Shown here one piece after another: positions 9,442-19,445 of a stretch of 30,171 bases of DNA. This stretch comes from Salisapilia sapeloensis (lineage: Eukaryota; Oomycota; Peronosporomycetes; Peronosporales; Salisapiliaceae). The stretch spans positions 1-30,171 of the forward strand of contig JAADVB010000224.1 of the NCBI GenBank assembly GCA_023334545.1, given 5' to 3'. The position numbers and the translations under genes are program-made. The notes beneath the pieces are model-generated. The model made no database searches, was not told the origin of the DNA, and saw nothing but the letters and a program-made list of their open reading frames with translations. How positions within the stretch are numbered: the stretch's first letter is position 1; each line of letters starts with the position of its first letter.

Positions 9442-11297
9442 ATGTTTAAACGAAAGATAGATCGCGCTTGCTCAGTGATCGTGTCCAAGGTCAGCTGGAT
9501 GGTAGATCTGTATCTCAAGATCCAAATCTACAACAAAGGCGCGTACAAGGTTGAGAGGTTACAATCAATGAAGGAGTACTGCGAAACAGTATCTTTTCTA
9601 CGTGTCCTCTTCGTTTGCGCTGTGGCACCACTTCCAGCTTTGATTTTATCTATTGGGATCGAAATGATCCCTTTGGCTTCCCCACTCGCAACTTGGGACG
9701 AAAATTATGCCTTTTGGATTCGTTTATTCGTCCTTGCCCTCTGTGATGCGTCTGGGTTTACCCTTCAAATTTCACCTCAACTCCACATTATTCAAATTAC
9801 CCGCTGGAAAATCCTTCTGATAATCTTCTTGGACAGTGCTATCATCACTAGCCTGTACATGCTGGGCTCAGCTCTCTGGGTATTTCCATTTCCTTTTGGA
9901 ATAGTGTTCATTGCTGTTCCATTTTCGAGCATCTATTCTGTGCTTCTAATTGCTTTCTCGGATTGGCGAAGTCTTCGAAACTCTCCAGAAAAAGTGAAGA
10001 TCTTGTCGAGGGAACTCTGGGTGTTTATAATTAATTTATGCACTGTCGTGGTATATGTTGCGTTCAACGCCATCTTCCAATCAATGTCAGCGTCAGATCA
10101 AGTTTTCGCAGTACCCCTATTACCTTTGCTCAAGATATTCATGAAGAATGTTTATGCATGGGCAGTCTCCAACAGACAGGAAGCAATTCCAGAAGCTACT
10201 ATCTTCAGTGTGGAGGTAACAATTTCAAATCAATTTATAAATTTTCACCTTCGTAGATTAATTTTAATGGTGCAGGTGTTTAACGCTCTCTTCGTCTCCA
10301 TTTGTATGCAAACGGCAGGCAGCATTGCAACTACCATATTTATTATTTCCATCGACGCTGCCCAAGTTATTTTTTCGTTGATGGAAATGCAGCATGATAG
10401 CAAAGCTTTGCTCGTTGAGATTGAGCGGTGCAAAACAATTTGTCGGTCTCAGAATAACTTACTGGCAATCGTGCTAGAGTTGAGTAATAAGTCCAATGTG
10501 AAGAAGAGAAAATTACTACATGAGAAAGAATCTAAAGCGGAGACAAGAGCTGCAAAACCTACCTTACGTGGGCCCCAAAAGACGAAATTATTACCTTTAC
10601 ACTTACCTACGAAAAATAAGAAGATAAAGGTGAATCAAGTTGTCGCTTATCAAGATGAGCCGCTGGCAGATCCTGCAGGGGATAAAGATTCTGATCGGTC
10701 ATCAGGCAATGATTTTGCTTCTGAAGTGGTTGCGAATAATGCAGACTATGCAAGAGAAGATGCTATTATAGATGAGGCTCTAAAGCTCTTATTTCATGTA
10801 GAGTATTGTCTCCTGTCAGAGTACTGTGAAGTCGTACTTCCAATCGTGTATCTCATATACCTTGTCATCCTTTACCAGCTCCCGAACGCTGCTTACTATG
10901 AGCACTCTCGCAACCTTACAAGTGAGAACTTGCTAGCGGTGTTGATCAATCTCTCGGTTTTCATCTTGATGGAATTACTATCACTGATTATTCTGCATTA
11001 CCTGCTAAGGAATCGATTTAAGTTTTCACCGCTACGTCAGCTCGCATATATACTGGAAGATGAGTTCAAGCAAATACAAGGCCGAATGATGCTCTTTGTG
11101 ACTTATGTTCTGGGCTTCACTCTGATGCATTTTGGTACGTACAGTACTATTCAATCCCTAGCTTTTGGTATTTCTTGCCCCAGTTATCAGTGATCTTACT
11201 TTTATATGTGCTTCGGTATCTTCCATTAGGAGTCGACTTTACGTTCAAGTTCGATTGGGCGGGACAACTTGCTAGTGGTTCTGTAGACTCACCATAA
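9442..11297 (+). CDS. Oomycete-type multipass membrane protein, 3 exons, 579 aa
   Basis: Proposed exons are 9442-10215, 10276-11134 and 11191-11297. The second intron (11135-11190, GTACGT...ATCAG) removes an apparent stop at 11191-11193 and restores a membrane-proximal tail ending 'LLLYVLRYLPLG ... FTFKFDW', followed by TAA 11295-11297. The first intron (10216-10275) is 60 bp, has no stop, is about 25% GC and starts GTAACA and ends TGCAG; its removal joins 'IFSVE' to 'VFNALFVSICMQ'. The protein has about nine to ten hydrophobic segments. A ~120-residue hydrophilic Lys/Asp-rich stretch divides the last three or so from the rest, and there is no cleavable signal peptide. The layout resembles a large family of uncharacterised oomycete membrane proteins; transport or signalling function is unknown. 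The first intron is less certain than the second. Confidence 0.7.
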
Positions 11298-12208
11298 CCT
11301 ACATCATCCCGACATCTACATGCGTAGAAATCAGCATATTTCTATTCCAGATGTACGAAACTACATCGATAACGAATATAAGACTTAACAGGTTTCAAAG
11401 ATGTCTTTTAATCTCTTTTGAATCTAGACCAAACGCGATATGCTCACCAAAGCTACAGTATTGAACAATGCGTTCGACTATATCATGGTGAGCGTTGAAT
11501 CTACGAGCATGCCAAGTCGCAGCATTTAGATAAATAACCACCATAGTAAAATTTCATGTTCGTTTTCACAGATTTCTTCTCCTTTCGCGTGTTAGCAAGG
11601 TCTACTTTGGAAGATGCTTTTCCAGCTCGTTCCAGTAAAAGCAGGTAGTATTTATCCTGGGTGTAATGCGAGAAATCTATAGCTCCTTATCGCATTTCAA
11701 CCCAATTTTGAAGATCCCATTCTGAATGTCGACCCCTCTAATTTCTGTTCTTCTTCCATGCTTATCAAACAACAAACTTCCATTACACTAGGCTAGGCAC
11801 GAGTACGTCAAAATGACCTGATTTTAGTGTCTATGCCGACGACCAAGTACTGAAGGATACCACAAACTAGTTCATCTCTATTTTGCATGTAAAAGATATA
11901 ACATCCGCGTTGGAGATACGAATCAACTCTGGTAATGGATACGAAGCCATGTTCATGTTTGCCAATTTCTCGTCATGTTTGTTGCCCACGCTGTACAAAA
12001 AGCAAGTTAGAAGGTTGAAGTGGACACTTCAAGCAGTTTGATAATTTTGCGAGATACGCTATCAGTAGTTCGAGGAGAGTGGGACTAGAATCTATTCCCT
12101 CGGAGGTTACACAGGCTACGGAACTGAAGGATTGAAGAACGTAATGTGTCTAGATCAGTGTGACCTTGAGCCATCTCTCAATTAGCACGCTGCCATCGTA
12201 GTAAAGCC
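11298..12208. other. Gene-free stretch
   Basis: These 911 bp between the membrane protein gene and the START-FYVE pseudogene have stops in all frames, and no frame carries a recognisable motif. No RNA gene, tandem repeat or transposon end was seen. It may hold the 3' UTR of the upstream gene and a decayed promoter of the pseudogene. Confidence 0.5.
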
Positions 12209-13448
12209 ATGACAACACAATGGACAGCAGACGCATATGAAGACTTCTCTCTATCGGACGAAAAGAAGAAAGACTGCAAGCGCATTACAATGACACTCGT
12301 TCATGAAGCGCTTCGGCATCATAAAAAGTTTGACCAGTCAATGCCTTGAAAAATGGACGAGAAACGTTGGAAACCGATCAAGTCATCCAACAATGTGACC
12401 TTGTACCGAGAATGAAACCCGTCTCGCCGTGTGGTGAAAGGTTCATACACCGATAGTGCTGGTTGGCAAATGCGTCGTGTCGTCGTCGGCAATGGAACAA
12501 TTTCAAATAGTATTGATGAACTCTTATATGGTCTCGCTTACGGCGACAAAGCAGGTATGTTGCAAAGTGCGAGCTACACCGGGCAACCGGTGACGAATGC
12601 TCAGATTCTCGAGACAATTGAGAAACCAACTCTGGAGCATCCATATCGCTGCACTATTCTCCAGTGGCATGCTGGTAGTCCCAATAGAGCACTCTGAGAG
12701 GTTGTAAAAGATCGAGATTGTCTTTACATTCGAGTGACTGCAGTTCTTTCAGTCAGTAAAGACGAGCGCATAGGCTACAATCTCGGGCATTCGATCGACC
12801 TACCATCCATTCCACCACTTGAAGGGCGGGGCATTGTACAAACCCGTTTATCGTCTTGTATCCTTTTCAAGCCTAATTCGGATCAATCAGTTGAAGTATT
12901 CACCAAGTCATATTTCGAAGTATTTGGAAATAACTTCCTCCACGCCATCGCTTTGTTCACCTTGGCCACTGCACTCATGTTGAATTGATTATCTGCTTAT
13001 TGCGCAAAAGTGACAAAATTATATGGCTCCTTCAGAGAAAAAACGTGAACAAGTATGATGTCAGAAGCTTCATTAGCAATGGAGAAGCTGAAAACAAGTC
13101 GAATTGTCGATCTCGCAAAAAAATTTTGGTCCTTTACGCAAAGCTTATCCATGCAGCTTGCGTTATTAGTCAATCTGTGGGAAATGTGTTCTCTCTCTGG
13201 ATCTACTTGATGTCAGTTCAGATCTAAAGGTGGTGACCAAGAAGGTTCGAATCTGCCCCACTTGTGGCCAGCTTACGAATCAAGTCAGCTCCTATAAGGT
13301 AGCCCAACAGGAAATATGAGCAAGATGGTATGAACAAGATGGTAGTGCATCCACTGTCGTTGAACTGTTTAGGATCTCTCAACTCACAGAAGAATCCAAT
13401 GCTTGGTCGGGCAGAGAATCTTGTGTTGGTGAAGTCTACGAATTTTGA
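12209..13448 (+). pseudogene. START-FYVE domain protein pseudogene
   Basis: From ATG 12209 one frame reads through 12988 apart from TGA codons at 12347, 12413 and 12695, then ends at TGA 12986. Translated through, it gives a START-like lipid-binding domain: 'DEKRWKPIKSSNNVTLYRE' near the start, 'PYRCTILQWHAG' in the middle, and 'DERIGYNLGHSIDLPSIPPL ... GIVQTRLSSC ... VEVFTKSYF' at the end. Beyond 12988 the likely linker ('KIIWLLQRKN') is in another frame. A second frame change leads to 'CGKCVLS ... KKVRICPTCGQ', the last two Cys pairs of a FYVE zinc finger. That frame is broken by TGA 13317 and ends at TGA 13446. Oomycetes carry large families of such phosphoinositide/lipid-binding proteins. 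With at least three nonsense codons and two frame changes, this copy is very probably dead. The 3' limit is approximate. Confidence 0.75.
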
Positions 13449-13862
13449 TTCTGATCAACTGAGCCCGTCCACGAAGGGATCTCTAAACGCGTTTGCCCAA
13501 TTCACATGGTCTATCGACAAGGCTCAAATTGTGGAGTATAAAAAAGGCCCTCAGATGAAGGCTTAATCATACGAGGTGGTCCAGAGGGTGGAGACGAATT
13601 GGATACGACGATTGAAAATGTATGGAGAAGTAGCATATCGGAACTTGATCTAAATGATCAAGAGCGTGGACGATAACTCACGTGGCTAAAGATGACTGAG
13701 CAGACACTCTGACGGAATGACTAGACTATTCATGAATCGAAGAATCATAATAGAAGTTGCTGCAAATAAGTGGAAGTTCATTGAGCTAAAACATCTCGAG
13801 ACCGACTATATACGACACTTTAATGTATTGAAAAGTGTTGTTCGTCTATCTTTGGACTTGTG
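13449..13862. other. Gene-free stretch before the coiled-coil gene
   Basis: The region contains stops in all frames. A 78-residue frame at 13330-13566 lies partly here but overlaps the pseudogene tail and has no recognisable domain. It could include decayed 3' coding or UTR sequence of the START-FYVE copy and the upstream promoter of the next gene. Confidence 0.4.
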
Positions 13863-13882
13863 GCTTCCCATTCGCAATCAAC
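13863..13882 (+). promoter_or_regulatory. Possible Inr-FPR core promoter of the coiled-coil gene
   Basis: The stretch CTTCCCATTCGCAATCAACA contains CATT followed two bases later by CAATCA. It resembles the oomycete core element with one base missing between the Inr and FPR halves. It lies 35-54 bp upstream of ATG 13917 and would place transcription start inside the upstream open frame, favouring that ATG as the true start. Confidence 0.3.
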
Positions 13883-13916
13883 ACAAACTTCAGTAAATCA
13901 AGGTCTTCAGTTATCA

Positions 13917-14867
13917 ATGAGCTCCATTGCTTCTCTTCGGCGAATGCGTCATGAAAGCCCTAGTAGTCGTTCGTTATACATAACGCCGCGAATATTCCAC
14001 GCGGATGAAGAAACACTCAGAGAGCGAGCAAGCCAACTCGCAGCTGAAAAGACTACGCTATATGAGGAGCTACGAGTACTACAGGAAGAAGTCAAGGAAA
14101 AAGAGGATGTATCAGGAAGATTGAAAGCACAGATAGCTGAAACCAAGAAACAAACAATTCATGGCTCTGCTGCCTTCCAGCAGATCAAGCATATGCCTCA
14201 TCGGCGCTCTAAGCTAAAACCTTCACTCCAATCCAAAGAACCTAGAATCGAGGACGACGCGATAGACGAAATTACGCGGCTAACGAATGAAAAAGGAAAG
14301 ATACTTGCTAAACTTCGAGCTATTCCTCGTCGGGACTTGCTTTCACTTCCCGAAATGCGTGTAGAAACTGAGAAGCTGGTGCAAGAAAAAGTTGAACTTG
14401 AGAAGAGCATATCTGCATTTGAATCAGGGGACCTTACTTCCGAAGAAACCGAGCTTGCAGTCCGGTCATTGAAGCAACAAGTGAAGAGCACTGCGACGAA
14501 AGTGAAGAAATATAAACTAAATGCACGGAACCAGAGAGCGAAAATACAAATGCTTACGCGAAGCATTCAGAAACTAGAGGAAGAGCTCGAATCCTACGCA
14601 AAATCTAACGTGCTTTTAAAGAGTGTATTTAAAAGTCTTCCGAGAAGCAGCTTAGATCAAAGCAAGGTGGGTATTGATGTAGCCGTACGTGCATTGATTT
14701 CACTATCTTCTTCCCAAAATGGTTATGGAGATTTGCATCAAATACGGTCTCAACTTGTTGAAAATGGAGTGCTCAAGAAGCAGCAAGAATCGATTAATAT
14801 GCAAGAATTTATTTATATTTTTAAAGCACTATTCGATGCTCCCAATAAACAAGTACGGAGTAGCTAA
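13917..14867 (+). CDS. Coiled-coil protein of unknown function, 316 aa
   Basis: The start was set at ATG 13917 (MSSIASLRRMRHE). The frame is open upstream to 13818 but holds no earlier ATG, and a core-promoter-like element sits at 13863-13882. After a Ser/Arg-rich head of ~35 residues, residues ~35-95 ('ETLRERASQLAAEKTTLYEE') and ~120-240 form long charged heptad-like helices interrupted by a basic segment and by 'IPRRDLLSLPEM'. The last ~70 residues are less charged ('VGIDVAVRALISLSSSQNGY') and may be a small helical domain. There is no signal peptide or membrane segment. The layout fits a cytoskeletal or centrosomal coiled-coil protein, but nothing identifies it. The stop TAA 14865-14867 overlaps the stop of the convergent GCC gene. 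An unseen upstream exon is possible. Confidence 0.7.
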   Translation: MSSIASLRRMRHESPSSRSLYITPRIFHADEETLRERASQLAAEKTTLYEELRVLQEEVKEKEDVSGRLKAQIAETKKQTIHGSAAFQQIKHMPHRRSKLKPSLQSKEPRIEDDAIDEITRLTNEKGKILAKLRAIPRRDLLSLPEMRVETEKLVQEKVELEKSISAFESGDLTSEETELAVRSLKQQVKSTATKVKKYKLNARNQRAKIQMLTRSIQKLEEELESYAKSNVLLKSVFKSLPRSSLDQSKVGIDVAVRALISLSSSQNGYGDLHQIRSQLVENGVLKKQQESINMQEFIYIFKALFDAPNKQVRSS

Positions 14868-17800
14868 CCTAGGAAGCAGCATTCTCTTTTGTCATTGCAT
14901 TGGGTCTCGTTCAATAAATGTATAGTCATAGGTGGGGTGTTAACTGTTTGTGGGCATGGAATGCAAGATTCGGATCCTTTGCTCGAGTACGAACCGGTTG
15001 GGCAGACGTTCAGTCTGTAGTCAATCGTCGCATAAGGACAATAGAAGCCACTCGGACACCACCCACGGCATTGCGGATTCGATTCACCCTCTAAATTTCC
15101 ATAGGTTCCTGGAGGACATCTCATGAGAAGTCCGTGACGACAGAAATGACCTTGAGGGCACTTTTTCTGGCTTGATCTAGTCTGATTGGTTTCGCCGACA
15201 CCATAGTAGCCGTTGTCCACCGTTAGTGGATATCGACCGCTGCCTTCTGGGCAATACTCATCTGACTGACCACACTTGTGTGCAGTAGGGTCGATACTGG
15301 CGATGGGACATCTGTAGCCTGCTGGGCATTTCCCCGAGCATTTCGGAGACGTCATTTGTTCCTTGGCACCATAGTAACCTTCTGGACATTCATACGGTAT
15401 GCCGGCCTTACAAAAGTGTCCCCGAGGACAAGGAAGTTGATGAAATTGGGTATTGTTTCGAATCGATCCGATGGAATAGTAACCATCAAATACTTGCTGT
15501 GGATGAAGAGATCCAGTTCGACAAATATAACTTGCATCTCCACATTCATACTGACGCGGTGTTGTACTCCCTTCCAAACAGTAATACCCTCGTTGGCATT
15601 TGTCTGTGCACTAGAGGAATGTAAATGATTACTACGATGATTAGTGGAGGATAAAAAAGATGAATAAGTTCCTACTAGTGGGGATGTTTCTCCAGCTTTA
15701 TTGCCATATCGTCCCGCTGGACAGATATACTTTGCACCATCAATGCAGTAATAACCTGGCTCGCAAAGCTTTTGATCATCTTGTACGCTTCCCCTAGCGA
15801 CTAACACTTGGAATGCGGATGCTATAGCGTTGAACCGAATGGAGTAATACCCGATTTCTACCACGCGAGGAACAGCACTTCCAGCTGGACAAAACAAGTG
15901 TCTATACCCACACGCTCTTTCTGTCGCAGTTGTGCTAGCCAGTGGGCAGTAAAACCCGCTTTCGCATTGCCCGCTACATGCCTCGTTTGTTTCCAGTGGT
16001 TTATCTCCAAACCTACCAGCAGGGCATGGATAGCGGAGACCTTCATTGCAGTAGTGTCCTATCTGACATTTAATCTCTTTAACTCTTGTGTAGATCGTTT
16101 CATGAGCTGGAATGCTTGGTATTAAGTTGTAGAGATGAGCTTCTTTTTCAAGTAATATGCATTCCATTTGTTCTCTGTCAAACGCTAGTCTGTAAAGTGA
16201 GGCATCAAAAAGTTTTCCTCCCTTTTGTCGATAGCATTCACACGTCCTTCTGTCCTCCGAACTTTGTGATACATACAGAGGACACTGAATGCACAGGCTT
16301 AGTTCATTTCCTTTGACGTGCTTAAAGTAACCAGGAGGGCAAAATGTGCAATCCGCCAGAGGGAAATGTGCGTCTCCATAGCTAATTGAAACTGGACTGC
16401 GCTGCGTCGCAACGTCTAGAAAAGTTGGTATTGTTGACAGATAGTCTCGGTAACGACCAGGAGCACAAGGCTCCTCCAAGTACAGTGACGTGTAGAAGCC
16501 ATCTCGGACTGGCGTAGGTATCTTGGAACCTGACGAGCAGTATACATTTGCACCGCCACACTCCTTTTCATACTCGCTTACACTTCCTTCAGGACAAAAG
16601 TATCCTTCACTGCACACGCCAGTACATGTCGTGTTTGTGTCACCGTAACGAGATCCATAGTGTCCTGCAGGACATTTATAGCATATACCGTCTAGAGCAA
16701 ATTCGCCTGGAGTAGCGATGCGCTGAGAAGTGAATGTATAATTAGAAAAGTTGTGATGTGGAAGCTCTTTAATGTGAATTGTGCAGTGACCAACGTCTAC
16801 TTGAGTAGGAAGAGCAGAGTCGCGTGGGCAATAGTATCGTGTGGAGCCGCAAGGGATAGGCTGTATAGTGTTTGGAGGACAGTAGAAACCTTCTGGGCAT
16901 TTTCCACTGCAGAATGGGCTTGATAAATGTGTTTCGTTGCCATAAACGGCTTCTGGGCATATAGACTTTTGTCCATTTACGCAATAAAAGCCCAATGGGC
17001 ATGGCAGTTGCTTGCTTCGCGTGTTGGTAGCTAAAAGGCTTGAACTATCTGTGCCATCGGTATTGATTGTATACATTCCTTTGTCTACACCAAGGGGTAT
17101 GTCAGAGCCAATAGGACAGTATCGATCAATCCCACCACATTCCACACTGTCTGGTGCGATACTGCCTCTTGGGCAGTAGAAGCCAGGTGCGCATTGCCCA
17201 CTGCAAGAGGGTGTCTGCAATCCGTATGCATTTCCAAATGTTCCAGCTGGACAGGGCATCGCTTCATATCGGCTTTTACCATCGTTCGAAAGCGGGCAGT
17301 AGGATCCCAATGGACACTTGAGGGAATCGTCTAGCTCTTCTTTCCAGGCATAACTTCCAGGTGGAACTTGTAAAGGAGTTTCAGTGCCTCTGGGGCAAAT
17401 GAATCCTCGTGGACATTTGTAAGCTCTGCTTGAAACACTACCTGCAGGGCAATAGAACCCTTTCTCGCATTCACCACTGCATTGGGTAGATGACAAACCT
17501 TTGACTGCTCCGTAATGTCCAGGTGGGCATAACGTGTTCGATGTGGACATCGGTGGACAGTAGCTTCCAGTAGGACAGAGGAGAGGAGCAGTTGCACCAA
17601 CATAGTCTGTATAATATCCTTCTGGGCATGCAGCTTTTACTCCATCTTGGCAATAGTACCCAACTGGGCAGATCTCAATGTCGTATGCTGCATTCGATGG
17701 TCCGAGAGCATAATACCCTTGTGGAACTTGAAGTGGGCTTGCAGATCCAAGCGGGCAATAGACATCAGGTCGAGAGCATGGAAGAGGATTTGTCGCGCCT

Positions 17801-18114
17801 TTTGGGCAATACTTTCCAGCTGGACAAGGTCCAGAGCACTTGGGCGTTGACAGGGACATCGTCGATCCGAAGGTCCCTGGTGGACACGGTCTCTGCACTC
17901 CGTCCCCCCTGCGTCAAATTTTCATAAACGGTTCCGACCGGATCATATCATCAACTTACGTGCAGAAGTGGCCTCGTTCACATGTGACCAAGTCAGATGG
18001 CAGCGGACAGTCCTTGTTCGAGTTCGTATACAGCCCTGGTGAAATGCACTGCCTGTTTCCTTCACTCAAGCCAACAGCATGTAGAGAGAGAACGAGAATG
18101 ACTCGATGTAGCAT
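14864..18114 (-). CDS. Secreted GCC2/GCC3-repeat cysteine-rich protein, 3 exons, 1044 aa
   Basis: Proposed exons on the minus strand are 18114-17960, 17908-15676 and 15610-14864. Intron 1 (17909-17959, GTAAGT...GCAG, 51 bp) joins 'GHFCT' to 'GDGVQRPCPPG'. Intron 2 (15611-15675, GTAGGA...CTAG, 65 bp) joins 'GETSPL' to 'CTDKCQRGYYC'. Exon 1 supplies a signal peptide (MLHRVILVLSLHAVGLSEG). The mature protein is almost entirely repeats of roughly 80-110 residues with the pattern CPxGxYG...CSGxCPxGxYCPxG...YCPxG...GYY, about nine copies by eye, as in ephrin-receptor-like GCC2/GCC3 domains. No membrane segment is seen, so it is probably secreted to the cell surface or wall. Exact function is unknown. 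The start codon lies only 48 bp downstream of the choline kinase stop. Confidence 0.85.
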
Positions 18115-18148
18115 GGTAAAGAGTGAACAGTCGTGGTTGATAAAACGC

Positions 18149-18154
18149 TTTATT
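18149..18154 (-). terminator. Likely poly(A) signal of the choline/ethanolamine kinase gene
   Basis: AATAAA on the minus strand lies 9 bp after the kinase stop codon (TAA 18163-18165). It sits inside the 48-bp gap before the next gene's ATG, so the upstream transcript probably ends within or just past the following gene's start. Confidence 0.35.
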
Positions 18155-18162
18155 CGTGTTGA

Positions 18163-19233
18163 TTACTCGACTAGTGTCGTGCGGTTCTTGTACGCACTGT
18201 GCCGGCACTGGGCGTAGGCAATGAAGTCAAAGTCAATTTCCGACTGCGCAGCTTGAAGGTATCCCCACAGCGCCCAGAATAGGTGGGATGCCAATGAGAA
18301 TGTGTTGCCCTCCTTCCGGAGCTTTTCCACCTCTTCTTCCGGAACGTCCTCTGTGCCCAATTCTTCTTGGAGGTACGCATGGCAAAAATTACGCTGGTCC
18401 TGCGTAGAGGGATATTTGTGGAACCTAGCAAGGTGAGGGTCGATCGTCTTGTGGTAGTTGAAACACCACTCGACAAAGTGGTTGCCAATATCATACCCTC
18501 TCGGGTTGTAACTCGTATACTCAAAGTCGATAAGGATGACATCGTTCTTCTCGGTGGAGTTCATAATGTTACCGTACTGCAGATCGTTGTGGCAAAAGAC
18601 GAGAGGCGACTCGACCTTGGAGACGATGTCCACCATCTCGGAAATGTCATGCTCGAAAGCCTCAAAGTCAAGATCTTGGAACTTTTCTCCCGTGCAGTGC
18701 TTTCTAGCCTCCTTCAGTAAACTGCGGATGATGTTTTCATAGTGCGGCTTCTTGGGCATGTCCATGTCCAAGTGGTGGAACTCGTGCATTTTGCGAGCCA
18801 CCTTGCGGGAAGTCTCCGGGTCGCGCATATCATGGGCCGTGAACGTGGTTCCATGGATGAGCTTTTCGGCTCTGCCGTTAGCAAAAAGGCCCAGGAGGCC
18901 GACGCCAATGTCTTTCTCCGACAGCATCTGAAAGACTCGAGTCTCCTCTTCCCTCGCGAAAAAGAGCTCGGTGCCTTCTCCGTAGATGCGAATCAAAAGG
19001 TCCTTATTCTCACCGGCCGTCTTGGAGATGGTAAAGATCAAATTGGTCATGGCACCGTCGCCAAGGTGGGTCATCGTGACGTCTTCGATGTCCACATCTT
19101 CCCATCCAGGCACACACTTGGACAAGACATCCATCATGGAGACCGTCAGAGCCCCCTTTTGCTTGTCAAGGATCGCCAAGGCTTTGAGGAACGGACCGAC
19201 CTTAACAGGTGCGGTGGTTGATTGAAGCGACAT
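18163..19233 (-). CDS. Choline/ethanolamine kinase
   Basis: The enzyme phosphorylates choline and/or ethanolamine with ATP, the first step of the Kennedy pathway to phosphatidylcholine and phosphatidylethanolamine, normally in the cytosol. Counting from the upstream ATG at 19281, the frame has the catalytic Brenner motif VFCHNDLQYGNIM (H231, N232, D233) and the metal-binding IDFEY (D252). It also has the choline-kinase signature around 'NPRGYDIGNHFVEW' and the late 'SHLFWALWGYLQAAQSEIDF'. I set the start at the second ATG (19233, MSLQSTT, 356 aa), which has the better context (ACCATGT). A 13/16 core-promoter match overlaps the first codons of the longer form (372 aa from 19281). The longer form adds a basic N-terminus (FISRLARSLSKTSRT) that could be a mitochondrial presequence, so both are possible. 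Choline versus ethanolamine preference cannot be read. Confidence 0.93.
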   Translation of the reverse strand: MSLQSTTAPVKVGPFLKALAILDKQKGALTVSMMDVLSKCVPGWEDVDIEDVTMTHLGDGAMTNLIFTISKTAGENKDLLIRIYGEGTELFFAREEETRVFQMLSEKDIGVGLLGLFANGRAEKLIHGTTFTAHDMRDPETSRKVARKMHEFHHLDMDMPKKPHYENIIRSLLKEARKHCTGEKFQDLDFEAFEHDISEMVDIVSKVESPLVFCHNDLQYGNIMNSTEKNDVILIDFEYTSYNPRGYDIGNHFVEWCFNYHKTIDPHLARFHKYPSTQDQRNFCHAYLQEELGTEDVPEEEVEKLRKEGNTFSLASHLFWALWGYLQAAQSEIDFDFIAYAQCRHSAYKNRTTLVE

Positions 19234-19263
19234 GGTTCGAGAGGTCTTTGAGAGGGAGCGGGC

Positions 19264-19279
19264 AAGACGTGAAATGAAC
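19264..19279 (-). promoter_or_regulatory. Possible Inr-FPR core promoter of the kinase gene
   Basis: The minus strand reads GTTCATTTCACGTCTT, matching 13 of 16 positions of the oomycete core promoter. It overlaps the first codons after ATG 19281 and lies 31-46 bp before ATG 19233. If real, it supports the shorter protein. Confidence 0.3.
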
Positions 19280-19445
19280 ATGAATTGCTCGAGATGGAGA
19301 TCGAATTTAGCATCTTGAGTTTCATAAAATATAGGTCTTTCTCATTTGGACAAAGTATGTTAAAAGAAGCCATCATTGCGGTACAGACACGCGAAACCTT
19401 CACTACAAAGTCCAAGATGTCGACCAGCTGGTACGAAACACGATT

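Noticed and set aside
12209-12988. Recoded TGA (variant genetic code or selenocysteine) as an explanation for the in-frame TGA codons
   Set aside because: TGA is used as the normal stop of the cardiolipin synthase gene here, and the same copy also has a frameshift, so pseudogenisation is simpler.
13244-13253. GGTTCGAATC, which looks like a tRNA T-arm
   Set aside because: No matching acceptor, D or anticodon stems surround it, and it lies in the FYVE-coding remnant ('KKVRICPTC').
13330-13566. 78-residue plus-strand frame
   Set aside because: It overlaps the START-FYVE remnant in another frame and has no recognisable feature.
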